Shown: positions 1 to 6,512 of the stretch, in pieces | How the letters are laid out: each line of letters begins with the position of its first letter | How positions within the stretch are numbered: position 1 is the stretch's first letter | Source of the DNA: an uncultured Treponema sp. | GTDB lineage: Bacteria > Spirochaetota > Spirochaetia > Treponematales > Treponemataceae | DNA length: 6,595 nucleotides | Direction of reading: 5' to 3' | Assembly: GCA_905372345.1 (NCBI GenBank) | Contig: CAJPPE010000090.1 | Span: forward strand, 1-6,595 | The notes under the pieces: generated by a model | What the model was told of the DNA's origin: nothing | Databases searched by the model: none | The model's input: the letters and a program-made list of their open reading frames with translations, nothing else | Made by a program: the position numbers and the translations under genes

Positions 1-1118
1 CTGCAATATATAAAAGAAAGGCTTGCCCTGGTCTTTTCAAGTCTTGCCGCTTCAGAAAGCTCAACAAGTTTTGAAGGAGCATCATCTGCATAAAAAGAAA
101 AATGGCACCATTTATCCGAGGCTATAGGATATTTTATATTTTTTTGTTCGGCCGTTTTTTTCCCGGGAATAGGACAGATTTCTGCATGGGGACAGGGAGA
201 AATTATTTTATATTTTTTTTCGATAAAGTTTTTACGCAAGGCCGAAACGAATTCGCCGGCAAGGGGGATGCCTGGCTCAATTATCAAGGCTGCTCCGTTC
301 TCTTGAATATAATGCTGAATTGTTTTTGCAGCTCTTTCAGCTTCACCTTCAATCTTAATTGAAGAATCCCAAAATATTTCGTTAAACATATTTGCACTTA
401 CAAAAAGGTTTACCTTTTCTTTTAACGGAAGACCGAAGCTGCCGTTTAATTTTGTAAGCTTCCAATTCGATGTTTGTTCTATTCCGGCATTTTGATTGGT
501 AAAAGCAAAAAGAGAATTAAACAAAGCTTCTCCTGCCGCCAAAGCCTTCCCCGAAATATCGGCACAATACCAATGAAGTTTTTTTGAGCGCAATTCAGGC
601 TTGGCAATCCAAAAAGCACACATAAGAGTCATAGGCCCGCAGCCGAAGTCTGCAATTATGTCGCCGTCCTTTAAATCAAAATCAAGATTACCTATCAATT
701 TTGAAATACGTACCAAGTTCCACCACATATAGTGATAAATATAGGCCGTTAATTTTACGGGATTGTTTAGGTAATTTACTTTTCGCGAGCCTCTTTCATT
801 TGTAAGTTCATGGAATAAGATACGGATATCCTTTGGAACCGAAGCAGCTTGTTTTGAAGAAAGTTTTAGAGCATCCTTTATTATTAAATCAAAAGAATTT
901 AAAAGAGCCTTTGTATCTTCATCATTTTCTTTAAAAATATTTTTGCCGGTATCTTTTGTCTTTACAATCTTTACCGGAAACTCTTCCCGATTATTTTTCT
1001 TTTCAGACCTCTTTTCTTTGGTCAGGGGTTCATCAATTTCTTTCTTTTTTTGATGATGAATTTTTGCCTCATTCTTTTTTACAAATTTTTCGTAAAATGG
1101 TTTATTTTGTTCCGTCAT
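1..1118 (-). CDS. Rsm22-family (METTL17-like) SAM-binding ribosomal small-subunit assembly protein, C-terminus cut by window edge
   Basis: I translated this by hand because the frame runs off the left edge; 372 complete residues are present and the C-terminus is missing. Residues 1 to about 65 are Lys/Glu-rich and probably disordered. The methyltransferase fold follows, with SAM motif I IIADFGCGP at 154-162, VNLFVSANMFNEI at 236-248 and LIIEPGIPLAG at 278-288, all in the order typical of Rsm22 proteins. The pattern CPHAEIC (C309, C315) and later WCHF (C338) match three cysteines that bind a [4Fe-4S] cluster in mitochondrial Rsm22/METTL17. The fourth would lie near or beyond the edge; C372 is the last complete residue. 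Known family role: assembly of the small ribosomal subunit; methyltransferase activity is doubtful in several members. The ATG at 1118 overlaps the end of the MerR-like gene by 17 bp and has GGGAAG 6 nt upstream. It is the last gene of the operon that is visible here. Confidence 0.87.
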   Translation of the reverse strand, partial: MTEQNKPFYEKFVKKNEAKIHHQKKKEIDEPLTKEKRSEKKNNREEFPVKIVKTKDTGKNIFKENDEDTKALLNSFDLIIKDALKLSSKQAASVPKDIRILFHELTNERGSRKVNYLNNPVKLTAYIYHYMWWNLVRISKLIGNLDFDLKDGDIIADFGCGPMTLMCAFWIAKPELRSKKLHWYCADISGKALAAGEALFNSLFAFTNQNAGIEQTSNWKLTKLNGSFGLPLKEKVNLFVSANMFNEIFWDSSIKIEGEAERAAKTIQHYIQENGAALIIEPGIPLAGEFVSALRKNFIEKKYKIISPCPHAEICPIPGKKTAEQKNIKYPIASDKWCHFSFYADDAPSKLVELSEAARLEKTRASLSFIYC

Positions 1119-1428
1119 TTTTTTCTTCCCGTATAATTCCGTAAATATCTAAAAGCTGATCCCTAAGCTCGGATATTTTAGCCGTAAGGGAGCCTTGGGC
1201 TGCACTTTGGTTTATTATTTCCGCAGCAGCTCCTTCAACCGTGTACTTTTTTTTATTTATTAAATAATCCAGCCGATAGATGATTCCCAAATCATGGGAG
1301 CTGTAAATACGCCTTCCGCCCAAATCTTTTTTAGGCTGCAAGACGGGGATATTGTCTTCCCAATATCTTAAAGTATGAGATTTTATCCCTGTAATTTTTT
1401 CAACTTCACCTATCGAAAAACCTTTCAT
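1102..1428 (-). CDS. small MerR-like DNA-binding regulator (HTH domain only)
   Basis: This is a 108-residue cytoplasmic protein. The N-terminal winged helix-turn-helix is clear: FSIGEVEKITGI at 4-15, TLRYWED at 19-25 and the wing GGRRIYSSHDL at 37-47. Next come the second helical pair and the KKKYTVEGAAAEI stretch (59-71). The last 30 residues look like a short dimerising helix. No effector domain or metal-binding cysteine is present; the protein has no cysteine at all, so a metal or thiol sensor of the MerR/CueR kind is unlikely. The form RYWE...P.L.P....GGRR.Y with YT.EGA is, as I recall, shared with the small MerR-like proteins encoded next to ihfA in proteobacteria; that comparison is from memory. 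It starts 2 bp after the der stop, with AAAGG inside the der end as possible ribosome binding site, and its own end overlaps the Rsm22-family start. Its target is unknown. Confidence 0.85.
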   Translation of the reverse strand: MKGFSIGEVEKITGIKSHTLRYWEDNIPVLQPKKDLGGRRIYSSHDLGIIYRLDYLINKKKYTVEGAAAEIINQSAAQGSLTAKISELRDQLLDIYGIIREEKNDGTK

Positions 1429-1430
1429 TC

Positions 1431-2861
1431 CTAAAGCCTTTCTTCCCAGCGTTTTCGGCTTCCCTTAACTTTAAGCAAGATAGGAATCATTTCAAAACCC
1501 AAATCGCTTCTGATTTTATTTTGAATATACCTCATATAAGATTCGGTTACATAATCGGGCCTGTTTGAAAATAACAAAAATTCCGGAGGACGGGAACCTG
1601 TCTGCACAATGTACTTAAAGGTAAAGGCTGTTTGACGGCCTTGAGGAGGGGGAGCAGCCTGAAGCCAATCTTTTAAGGCAATGTTTAGAGCCGATGTTTC
1701 TATTTTTTTATTTAGCTGCTCGAACATTTTGACGGCCGTGTTTAAAAGCTCTTTGATGCCCGTCCCCTCATTTGCAGAAATAGCAAGTACGGGAGCATAA
1801 TCCATTTTGCCGAACATAACTTTTATGCGCTCTTCTTCATCCTTAAAAGCTTTTTTTGTTTGCTCCATCAAATCCCATTTATTTAAAACAAAGATAACGC
1901 CGAGGCCGCGGTTGGTTGCCTGCACTATAATTTTTTTATCCTGTTCTGTTAAGCCTTCTTGAACATCTATCAGATGAAAAACTATATCGGCATTGTCCAT
2001 GCTTTTAATTGCACGCACTACGGAATAATATTCTATATCTTCGTTGACCTTTGCCTTGCGCCTTATTCCCGCAGTATCCTGAATAAGAAATTTTTTATTT
2101 TTATAAGAAAATTCGCCTTCAACAATATCGCGGGTAGTCCCTGCAACATTTGAAATTATCGAAGAGGAAGAACCTGTAAGATAATTTGCCAAGGTCGACT
2201 TTCCCGTATTGGGTTTACCGACAATCGTAATTCTTATTGTATCATCTTCTTCAAGTTCTTCTACCTTGCTAAAATCAAGACCGGCTGTCAACTCTTGAGC
2301 CAGCTCCGAAATATTGTCGCCATGCTCGGCACTTATGCAGGTCAAGGATTTAAAGCCGTAAGAGTAATAGTTGCAAGCCTCTGCCATGAGTCTTCCGCCT
2401 TCGGTCTTATTTACGGCAACAACCAGCTTATTAAAATAGGGCCGTAAAAATTGAATAAACTCTTCGTCTTCTGCAGTTGCAAGACCTGCATCGAGAAGAA
2501 GCAAAATCCTGTCGGCTTTTTTTAAAGTGGAAATAGTTTTTTCCATAACAAGTTCATCTATCGTATCTTCAAATTTATCGCCACTCCTTGTAAGTTTAAA
2601 GCCGCCCGTATCGACAAGCATGACAGGAAGGCCGTTTATAATCGCCTGTGCTTCGACGGGATCGCGGGTTACGCCGGGAGTCGGATCGGTGATGGAACGG
2701 CGTTTTCTTAAAAAGCGGTTAAACAATGTAGACTTGCCGACATTGGGACGGCCTACAATGGCTATCAAAGGAATGTTTTTATATTTTTTTTGATGAGAAA
2801 ATTCCGAGCTATCTGAACTTATATTTTCTTCGTCAATAATTTCATATTTAGTTTTCGGCAT
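1431..2861 (-). CDS. der: ribosome biogenesis GTPase Der (EngA)
   Basis: Der is an essential double GTPase acting in late assembly of the 50S ribosomal subunit. Two G domains are plain. Domain 1 has GRPNVGKS at 37-44, PGVTRD at 62-67, DTGG at 84-87, NKTE at 151-154 and SAEHG at 177-181. Domain 2 has GKPNTGKS at 215-222, GTTRD at 241-245, DTAG at 262-265 and NKWD at 327-330. The KH-like domain fills about 390-476, with the family signature AAPPPQGRQ and the end GSRKRWEERL. Length (476) is slightly above the usual 435-490 midpoint because of about 30 extra Ser/Glu-rich residues before domain 1. The start at 2861 is supported by GGAGAA 5 nt upstream, and no other ATG lies before the first P-loop. 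G4 of domain 1 has Glu where most Ras-like GTPases have Asp. The gene overlaps the end of ptsI by 14 bp, so coupled translation is likely. Confidence 0.98.
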   Translation of the reverse strand: MPKTKYEIIDEENISSDSSEFSHQKKYKNIPLIAIVGRPNVGKSTLFNRFLRKRRSITDPTPGVTRDPVEAQAIINGLPVMLVDTGGFKLTRSGDKFEDTIDELVMEKTISTLKKADRILLLLDAGLATAEDEEFIQFLRPYFNKLVVAVNKTEGGRLMAEACNYYSYGFKSLTCISAEHGDNISELAQELTAGLDFSKVEELEEDDTIRITIVGKPNTGKSTLANYLTGSSSSIISNVAGTTRDIVEGEFSYKNKKFLIQDTAGIRRKAKVNEDIEYYSVVRAIKSMDNADIVFHLIDVQEGLTEQDKKIIVQATNRGLGVIFVLNKWDLMEQTKKAFKDEEERIKVMFGKMDYAPVLAISANEGTGIKELLNTAVKMFEQLNKKIETSALNIALKDWLQAAPPPQGRQTAFTFKYIVQTGSRPPEFLLFSNRPDYVTESYMRYIQNKIRSDLGFEMIPILLKVKGSRKRWEERL

Positions 2862-4632
2862 AATATTTCTCCAATGCTTTTTGTACCTCGGTTTTTATTT
2901 GAGATGCGGAATTTAATTTTTTAATTTTTTCGTATAAGGCTTCCGCATCCTTGACATTTACTGATTGCATAAACTTTTGCATTTTTAAAGTTTTTCCGGC
3001 AGGCATACTGAAATGTCTCAACCCCATTCCCAAAAGTAAAAAAGCGGCATCTTCATGCGAGGCCATTTCTCCGCACATAGAAACCAAATGCCCTACCTGT
3101 TCTTTTATAAACCTTTGTGCATCGATAACGTTTTTGATAAGCCGCAAAACAGCCGGTTCAAAATAATTTGCAAGATAGGCAACCTTTGTGTTTTCCCTGT
3201 CTGCCGCCATCGTGTATTGAATAAGATCGTTTGTTCCGATAGAAAAGAAATCCAAATACGGAGCATAGAGGTCGGCGGCTACAGCCGTAGAGGGAACTTC
3301 AACCATAATTCCGACATTAACCTTTTCAATTATTTTTTTCCCGGCAGCATTACATTCAAGTTTACATTCTTCGATTATTTTTTTAACTTCGATAATTTCT
3401 TCAATGTTTGAAATCATCGGAATCAAAAGAAAAACGTTTCCGAAAACTCCGGCCCGCAGGATAGCCTTTATTTGAGTTTTAAATACTTCTTTTCTTTCTA
3501 TGCAATAGCGGACAGCCCGCCAGCCGAGAAGGGGATTTTTTTCACGCAAGGTTTCCTGCTCATCAATCATCTTATCGGCACCCACATCGAAGGTTCGAAT
3601 AATTACGGGCTTTTTGCCCATAGCTTCAACAACTTTTTTATAGGCTTCAAACTGAGTATCCTCATCTGGGATTTTACCGTCCTCTAAAAATAAAAACTCG
3701 GAGCGGAAAAGGCCTATGCCGTTTGATATGGTAACGAATTTATTTTCAATTTCTTCGGGGAAGGCAATATTCGCATTTACCGAAACCTGAACTCCATCCT
3801 TTGTCGTAATCGAAAGACGCTCAGTATAATTTTTTTGAGCTTCTAAGAGTTCCTTAATTTCAGCATTTCTTTTTTCGATACGGCACTCATATTCTTTTAT
3901 AAGAGTCTTGGAAGGGTTAAATAAAACAAAGCCCCCGTCCGCATCGAGAGCCGCAGGCATATTGGTTCGGGCAAAATCCATACAGTTTTTTACACCTACG
4001 AGCATGGGAATATCCCAAGCACGGGCCATAATCGAAATATGGCTGGTAACGCCGCCCTCTTCCATAATTATACCGCTCACTCCCGCATTTTTTACCAAGA
4101 GAGCCTCGGAGGGTTTTATCAGTTTGGCTGCAATAATCGCACCCTTTGGAACCTTTGTAAATCGGGAATCCCTTGCTCCTTGTTTAAGGAGATGAACAAA
4201 AACGGATTCAAAAGCATCTTGAATATCTACAGCTCTTGCACTAAGGTATTCATCTCCGGCTGTTTGCAGCATTGCAACGGTTTCGTCCAATTTTCTTTTT
4301 AAAACAAACTCGGCATTCATCCTTGTTTTTTCGATATCGGCAAAAACGGAATCCAAAAAGGCCGTATCCGACAGCATAAGAATGTGGGTTGATATAATAT
4401 CTTCACCGGTCTTGTCGTTTTCGCTTTTTTCTACATCAGATGATGAAGATATCAGTTCCGAAAGCTCGTTTTTTGCCTTTTCCACGGCACCGGCCAATCT
4501 CGATTTTTGCAAAGCAATTTCATTTTCAGATATGGAATAAGAAGGAATCACCGTTTCAGGCTGTTCCATTATACAATATAGTGGTCCGGCGGCTAAACCG
4601 TCGGAGGCTATGAGTCCGTTAAGTTTTTTCAT
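2848..4632 (-). CDS. ptsI: phosphoenolpyruvate-protein phosphotransferase (PTS Enzyme I)
   Basis: Enzyme I takes phosphate from phosphoenolpyruvate onto a histidine and passes it to HPr, in the cytoplasm. All parts are present in 594 residues: an N-terminal HPr-binding helical region (about 5-145, with STHILMLSD at 81-89), the swivelling phospho-histidine domain (about 150-235) with GGVTSHISIMAR at 193-204 and active-site H198, and the C-terminal PEP-binding barrel (about 255-545). Barrel residues include R310 in GLFRSEFLF, R346 in RTFDVGADK, E445 in VGIMVEVPS, D469 in GTNDLIQY and the catalytic C520 in SMCGEMA. Every catalytic residue I know of is intact, so it should be active. The last 45 residues are Lys/Glu-rich. 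The start is fixed by homology, since LNGLIASDGLAAGP begins right after it, although no strong ribosome binding site precedes it. Treponemes are known for an incomplete PTS with Enzyme I and HPr but few or no sugar permeases, so a regulatory role is likely. It heads the operon. Confidence 0.97.
   Translation of the reverse strand: MKKLNGLIASDGLAAGPLYCIMEQPETVIPSYSISENEIALQKSRLAGAVEKAKNELSELISSSSDVEKSENDKTGEDIISTHILMLSDTAFLDSVFADIEKTRMNAEFVLKRKLDETVAMLQTAGDEYLSARAVDIQDAFESVFVHLLKQGARDSRFTKVPKGAIIAAKLIKPSEALLVKNAGVSGIIMEEGGVTSHISIMARAWDIPMLVGVKNCMDFARTNMPAALDADGGFVLFNPSKTLIKEYECRIEKRNAEIKELLEAQKNYTERLSITTKDGVQVSVNANIAFPEEIENKFVTISNGIGLFRSEFLFLEDGKIPDEDTQFEAYKKVVEAMGKKPVIIRTFDVGADKMIDEQETLREKNPLLGWRAVRYCIERKEVFKTQIKAILRAGVFGNVFLLIPMISNIEEIIEVKKIIEECKLECNAAGKKIIEKVNVGIMVEVPSTAVAADLYAPYLDFFSIGTNDLIQYTMAADRENTKVAYLANYFEPAVLRLIKNVIDAQRFIKEQVGHLVSMCGEMASHEDAAFLLLGMGLRHFSMPAGKTLKMQKFMQSVNVKDAEALYEKIKKLNSASQIKTEVQKALEKYYAEN
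2867..2872 (-). promoter_or_regulatory. ribosome binding site of der
   Basis: GGAGAA on the minus strand ends 5 nt before the der ATG at 2861. It lies inside the last codons of ptsI. It supports the upstream start of der, and therefore the reality of the N-terminal extension. Confidence 0.7.
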
Positions 4633-4641
4633 ACTGTCTTT

Positions 4642-4670
4642 ATTATAGTAGAAAACTGGGGGATTGGCAA
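4642..4670 (-). promoter_or_regulatory. strong sigma70-type promoter for the ptsI-der-merR-rsm22 operon
   Basis: On the minus strand TTGCCA (4670-4665) is followed after exactly 17 bp by TATAAT (4647-4642). That is 5 of 6 and 6 of 6 matches to the bacterial consensus at the ideal spacing. Transcription would be expected to begin about 7 nt downstream, near 4635, leaving only about 2-5 nt before the ptsI ATG at 4632. A very short leader agrees with the lack of a clear Shine-Dalgarno sequence before ptsI. The start position is predicted, not measured. Confidence 0.72.
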
Positions 4671-4720
4671 CTATTTGGGGAAGGGATTGATGTGCCGGCT
4701 TTGAAAAGTAAAATTAGAAC

Positions 4721-4736
4721 ATATTTTGAAAAATAT
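4721..4736. repeat. 16-bp AT-rich palindrome in the divergent promoter region
   Basis: ATATTTT-GA-AAAATAT is a perfect inverted repeat of 7-bp arms around a 2-bp centre. It lies between the two divergent promoters, about 50 bp from each. It could be an operator for a dimeric regulator, but short AT palindromes arise easily by chance in DNA of this composition, and no poly-T tract makes it a terminator. Confidence 0.3.
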
Positions 4737-4773
4737 CCGAAAAAATTTAAATCTGTGTAATTTAAAGCAATAC

Positions 4774-4802
4774 TTGAATCCCTGTAAATTATAATATATA
4801 AT
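4774..4802 (+). promoter_or_regulatory. sigma70-type promoter for the AAA/PD-(D/E)XK gene
   Basis: TTGAAT (4774-4779) and TATAAT (4797-4802) are separated by exactly 17 bp. A second TATAAT (4790-4795) lies just upstream but has no matching -35 at proper distance. The expected transcript start is near 4809, giving a leader of about 38 nt. Confidence 0.65.
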
Positions 4803-4834
4803 AGATAAAGGGAATAAGCACTTAACGATTGATT

Positions 4835-4841
4835 GGGGAGG
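4835..4841 (+). promoter_or_regulatory. strong ribosome binding site deciding the start of the AAA/PD-(D/E)XK gene
   Basis: GGGGAGG is a near-perfect Shine-Dalgarno sequence. It lies 5 nt before the ATG at 4847 and 8 nt before a second ATG at 4850. It rules out the in-frame TTG at 4829, which is upstream of it; either of the two tandem ATG codons could be used. Confidence 0.8.
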
Positions 4842-4846
4842 CAAAA

Positions 4847-6463
4847 ATGATGGATTTTTCACGGAAGATACCTATAGGCGTACAAAGTTTTGAAGTCATG
4901 CGTAATGATAAATTTTTGTATGTAGATAAAACCGAATTTATTTTTAAGCTGACTAATTCAAATAGAGTCTACTTTTTAAGCCGCCCCCGCCGTTTCGGAA
5001 AAAGCCTTTTTCTTTCTACCCTCGAAGCCTACTTTTTAGGAAAAAAAGAATTGTTTAAGGGGCTGTACATTGAAGAGGCCGAAGAAAACAGGGCTAAAAA
5101 CGAAGGGACTGAAGCATGGACTCAATATCCCGTTCTTTACTTGGATTTTAATACGGGGCGGTATGATTTGCCCGAGTCTTTAAACGAAAGCCTTGACTTC
5201 TTTTTAAGGGCAGAGGAGGAGCGTTTCGGTATACAGGGGAACGATTTATCTTTTGGTAAACGCTTTGCTTTTTTAATACAAACTGCTTATGAAAAGACCG
5301 GCAAACAGGTAGTTATCCTTGTAGACGAATATGATAAGCCCCTCTTACAAACAATGTATGTAAATGAAACCCTAAACGAAGAATTCCGCAGCACACTCAA
5401 AGCTTTTTATTCCGTTATAAAAACTTGCGACAAATATATCCGCTTTGCATTTTTAACGGGAGTAACAAAATTCAGTAAGGTAAGTATTTTCAGTGACCTA
5501 AATAATTTACAAGACATAAGCCTTCACGAAGATTGCTCTGCTCTTTGCGGTATAACCCAAGAAGAATTAACGGCCGTATTTTCTCCCGAAATTCAGGTCT
5601 TGGCAGACAAAGAAAAGATAAGCTATGAAGAATGTTTAAGCCTTCTTAAAAGACGCTATGACGGATATCTTTTTGCAAAAGAAGGAAAAAGCGTTTATAA
5701 TCCTTTCAGCCTTCTAAATGCTTTTTCGGCAAAAGATGTGGGAAGCTATTGGTTTGCTACTGGAACTCCGACCTTTTTGGTAAACTACCTCAAAGAAGCT
5801 GAGTATAATATTCCCGACTTAGACGGAAATGTTGAGCTTGATGAGGCCGGCTTAGCCGATTACCGAGCCGACACAAAAAATCCTCTGCCGATTTTATTTC
5901 AAGCAGGATATTTAACAATTAAAGAATATATAAGAGAAGCGGCCATTTACAGATTAGGCTTTCCTAACGATGAAGTCCGTTACGGTTTTCTTAAAAACCT
6001 TTTGCCGGATTACACTTCTTTGCGTACCGATCAAACTGCTTCTTCCGTTTGGCGTTTTGTTGAAGATGTAAGGGCAGAAAATGTAGATAATTTTATGGAA
6101 AGAATGCAGTCCATAATTGCCGGCATTCCTTACGATAATCTTCCCAAAGAAAAGTTAAAACTTAGAGAGCAAAATTATCAGACGGCTGTTTATTTGATTT
6201 TTAAACTTATGGGACAGTTTGTCGAAACAGAGATACACTGTGCTGCCGGAAGAGCAGACTGCATAGTTCACACGGCAGATGCGGTTTATATCTTTGAATT
6301 TAAACTTGACGGAAATGGAAGCTCGGAAGATGCGATAGCACAGATAAAAGAAAAAGGCTATGCAGTTCCATTTAAATCAAGCGGTAAAAAGATTGTTCTA
6401 ATAGGTTCATCCTTTGATGAAAAAGAGCGTACCATAAAAGACTGGAAAACCGAAAAAATTTAA
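4847..6463 (+). CDS. AAA-like ATPase fused to C-terminal PD-(D/E)XK nuclease domain (DUF1703 type)
   Basis: This 538-residue protein begins with the family hallmark: IPIGVQSFEVMR at 8-19, YVDKTEFI at 25-32, then RPRRFGKS at 46-53. The last is an unusual Walker A in which only the FGKS end resembles a standard P-loop (K52). Walker B is VILVDEYDKPL at 156-166 (D160, E161), followed by FLTGVTKFS at 202-210, a sensor-like strand, and RRYDGYLF at 269-276. The C-terminus carries a PD-(D/E)XK nuclease core: GRAD with D471, FEFK with E484 and K486, then the AIAQIKEKGYA helix (496-506). All predicted catalytic residues are present. No signal peptide or membrane segment is seen. The family is often found in many copies in treponemes, Bacteroidetes and anaerobic Firmicutes; its cellular role is not established, and DNA processing, defence or mobile-element activity are all possible. 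It is a single-gene unit with its own promoter, and base composition does not look different from the neighbours by eye. Confidence 0.9.
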   Translation: MMDFSRKIPIGVQSFEVMRNDKFLYVDKTEFIFKLTNSNRVYFLSRPRRFGKSLFLSTLEAYFLGKKELFKGLYIEEAEENRAKNEGTEAWTQYPVLYLDFNTGRYDLPESLNESLDFFLRAEEERFGIQGNDLSFGKRFAFLIQTAYEKTGKQVVILVDEYDKPLLQTMYVNETLNEEFRSTLKAFYSVIKTCDKYIRFAFLTGVTKFSKVSIFSDLNNLQDISLHEDCSALCGITQEELTAVFSPEIQVLADKEKISYEECLSLLKRRYDGYLFAKEGKSVYNPFSLLNAFSAKDVGSYWFATGTPTFLVNYLKEAEYNIPDLDGNVELDEAGLADYRADTKNPLPILFQAGYLTIKEYIREAAIYRLGFPNDEVRYGFLKNLLPDYTSLRTDQTASSVWRFVEDVRAENVDNFMERMQSIIAGIPYDNLPKEKLKLREQNYQTAVYLIFKLMGQFVETEIHCAAGRADCIVHTADAVYIFEFKLDGNGSSEDAIAQIKEKGYAVPFKSSGKKIVLIGSSFDEKERTIKDWKTEKI

Positions 6464-6470
6464 CATCCTC

Positions 6471-6484
6471 GTAACATCCGTTAC
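6471..6484. repeat. small perfect hairpin between convergent genes
   Basis: GTAAC-ATCC-GTTAC forms a 5-bp stem with a 4-nt loop just after the AAA/PD-(D/E)XK stop. A direct repeat TAACATCC (6461-6468 and 6472-6479) overlaps it. No T-run follows directly on either strand, so it is at best a weak transcription end signal. Confidence 0.2.
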
Positions 6485-6512
6485 CGACTTCTATTCATAA
6501 AATGCTTATAAT

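Noticed and set aside
102..362. Plus-strand open frame of 86 codons
   Set aside because: It is antisense to the Rsm22-family gene, is Phe-rich low-complexity, and has no ribosome binding site. The minus frame carries recognisable motifs.
956..1144. Plus-strand open frame of 62 codons
   Set aside because: It is a shadow of the Lys/Glu-rich start of the Rsm22-family gene read from the other strand.
1959..2793. Two plus-strand open frames inside der
   Set aside because: Both are antisense to clear GTPase motifs and resemble no protein family.
2951..4302. Five plus-strand open frames inside ptsI
   Set aside because: All are antisense to conserved Enzyme I sequence, overlap one another and have no start signals.
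4829..4846. TTG at 4829 as the start of the AAA/PD-(D/E)XK gene
   Set aside because: The strong GGGGAGG site lies downstream of it and points to the ATG at 4847 or 4850.
4671..4862. Minus-strand open frame of 63 codons across the divergent promoter region
   Set aside because: It covers the promoter and ribosome binding site of the rightward gene, has skewed composition and no ribosome binding site of its own.
6464..6512. Rho-independent terminator between the convergent genes
   Set aside because: The only perfect hairpin has a 5-bp stem and no T-run follows on either strand; other pairings are 4 bp or less.
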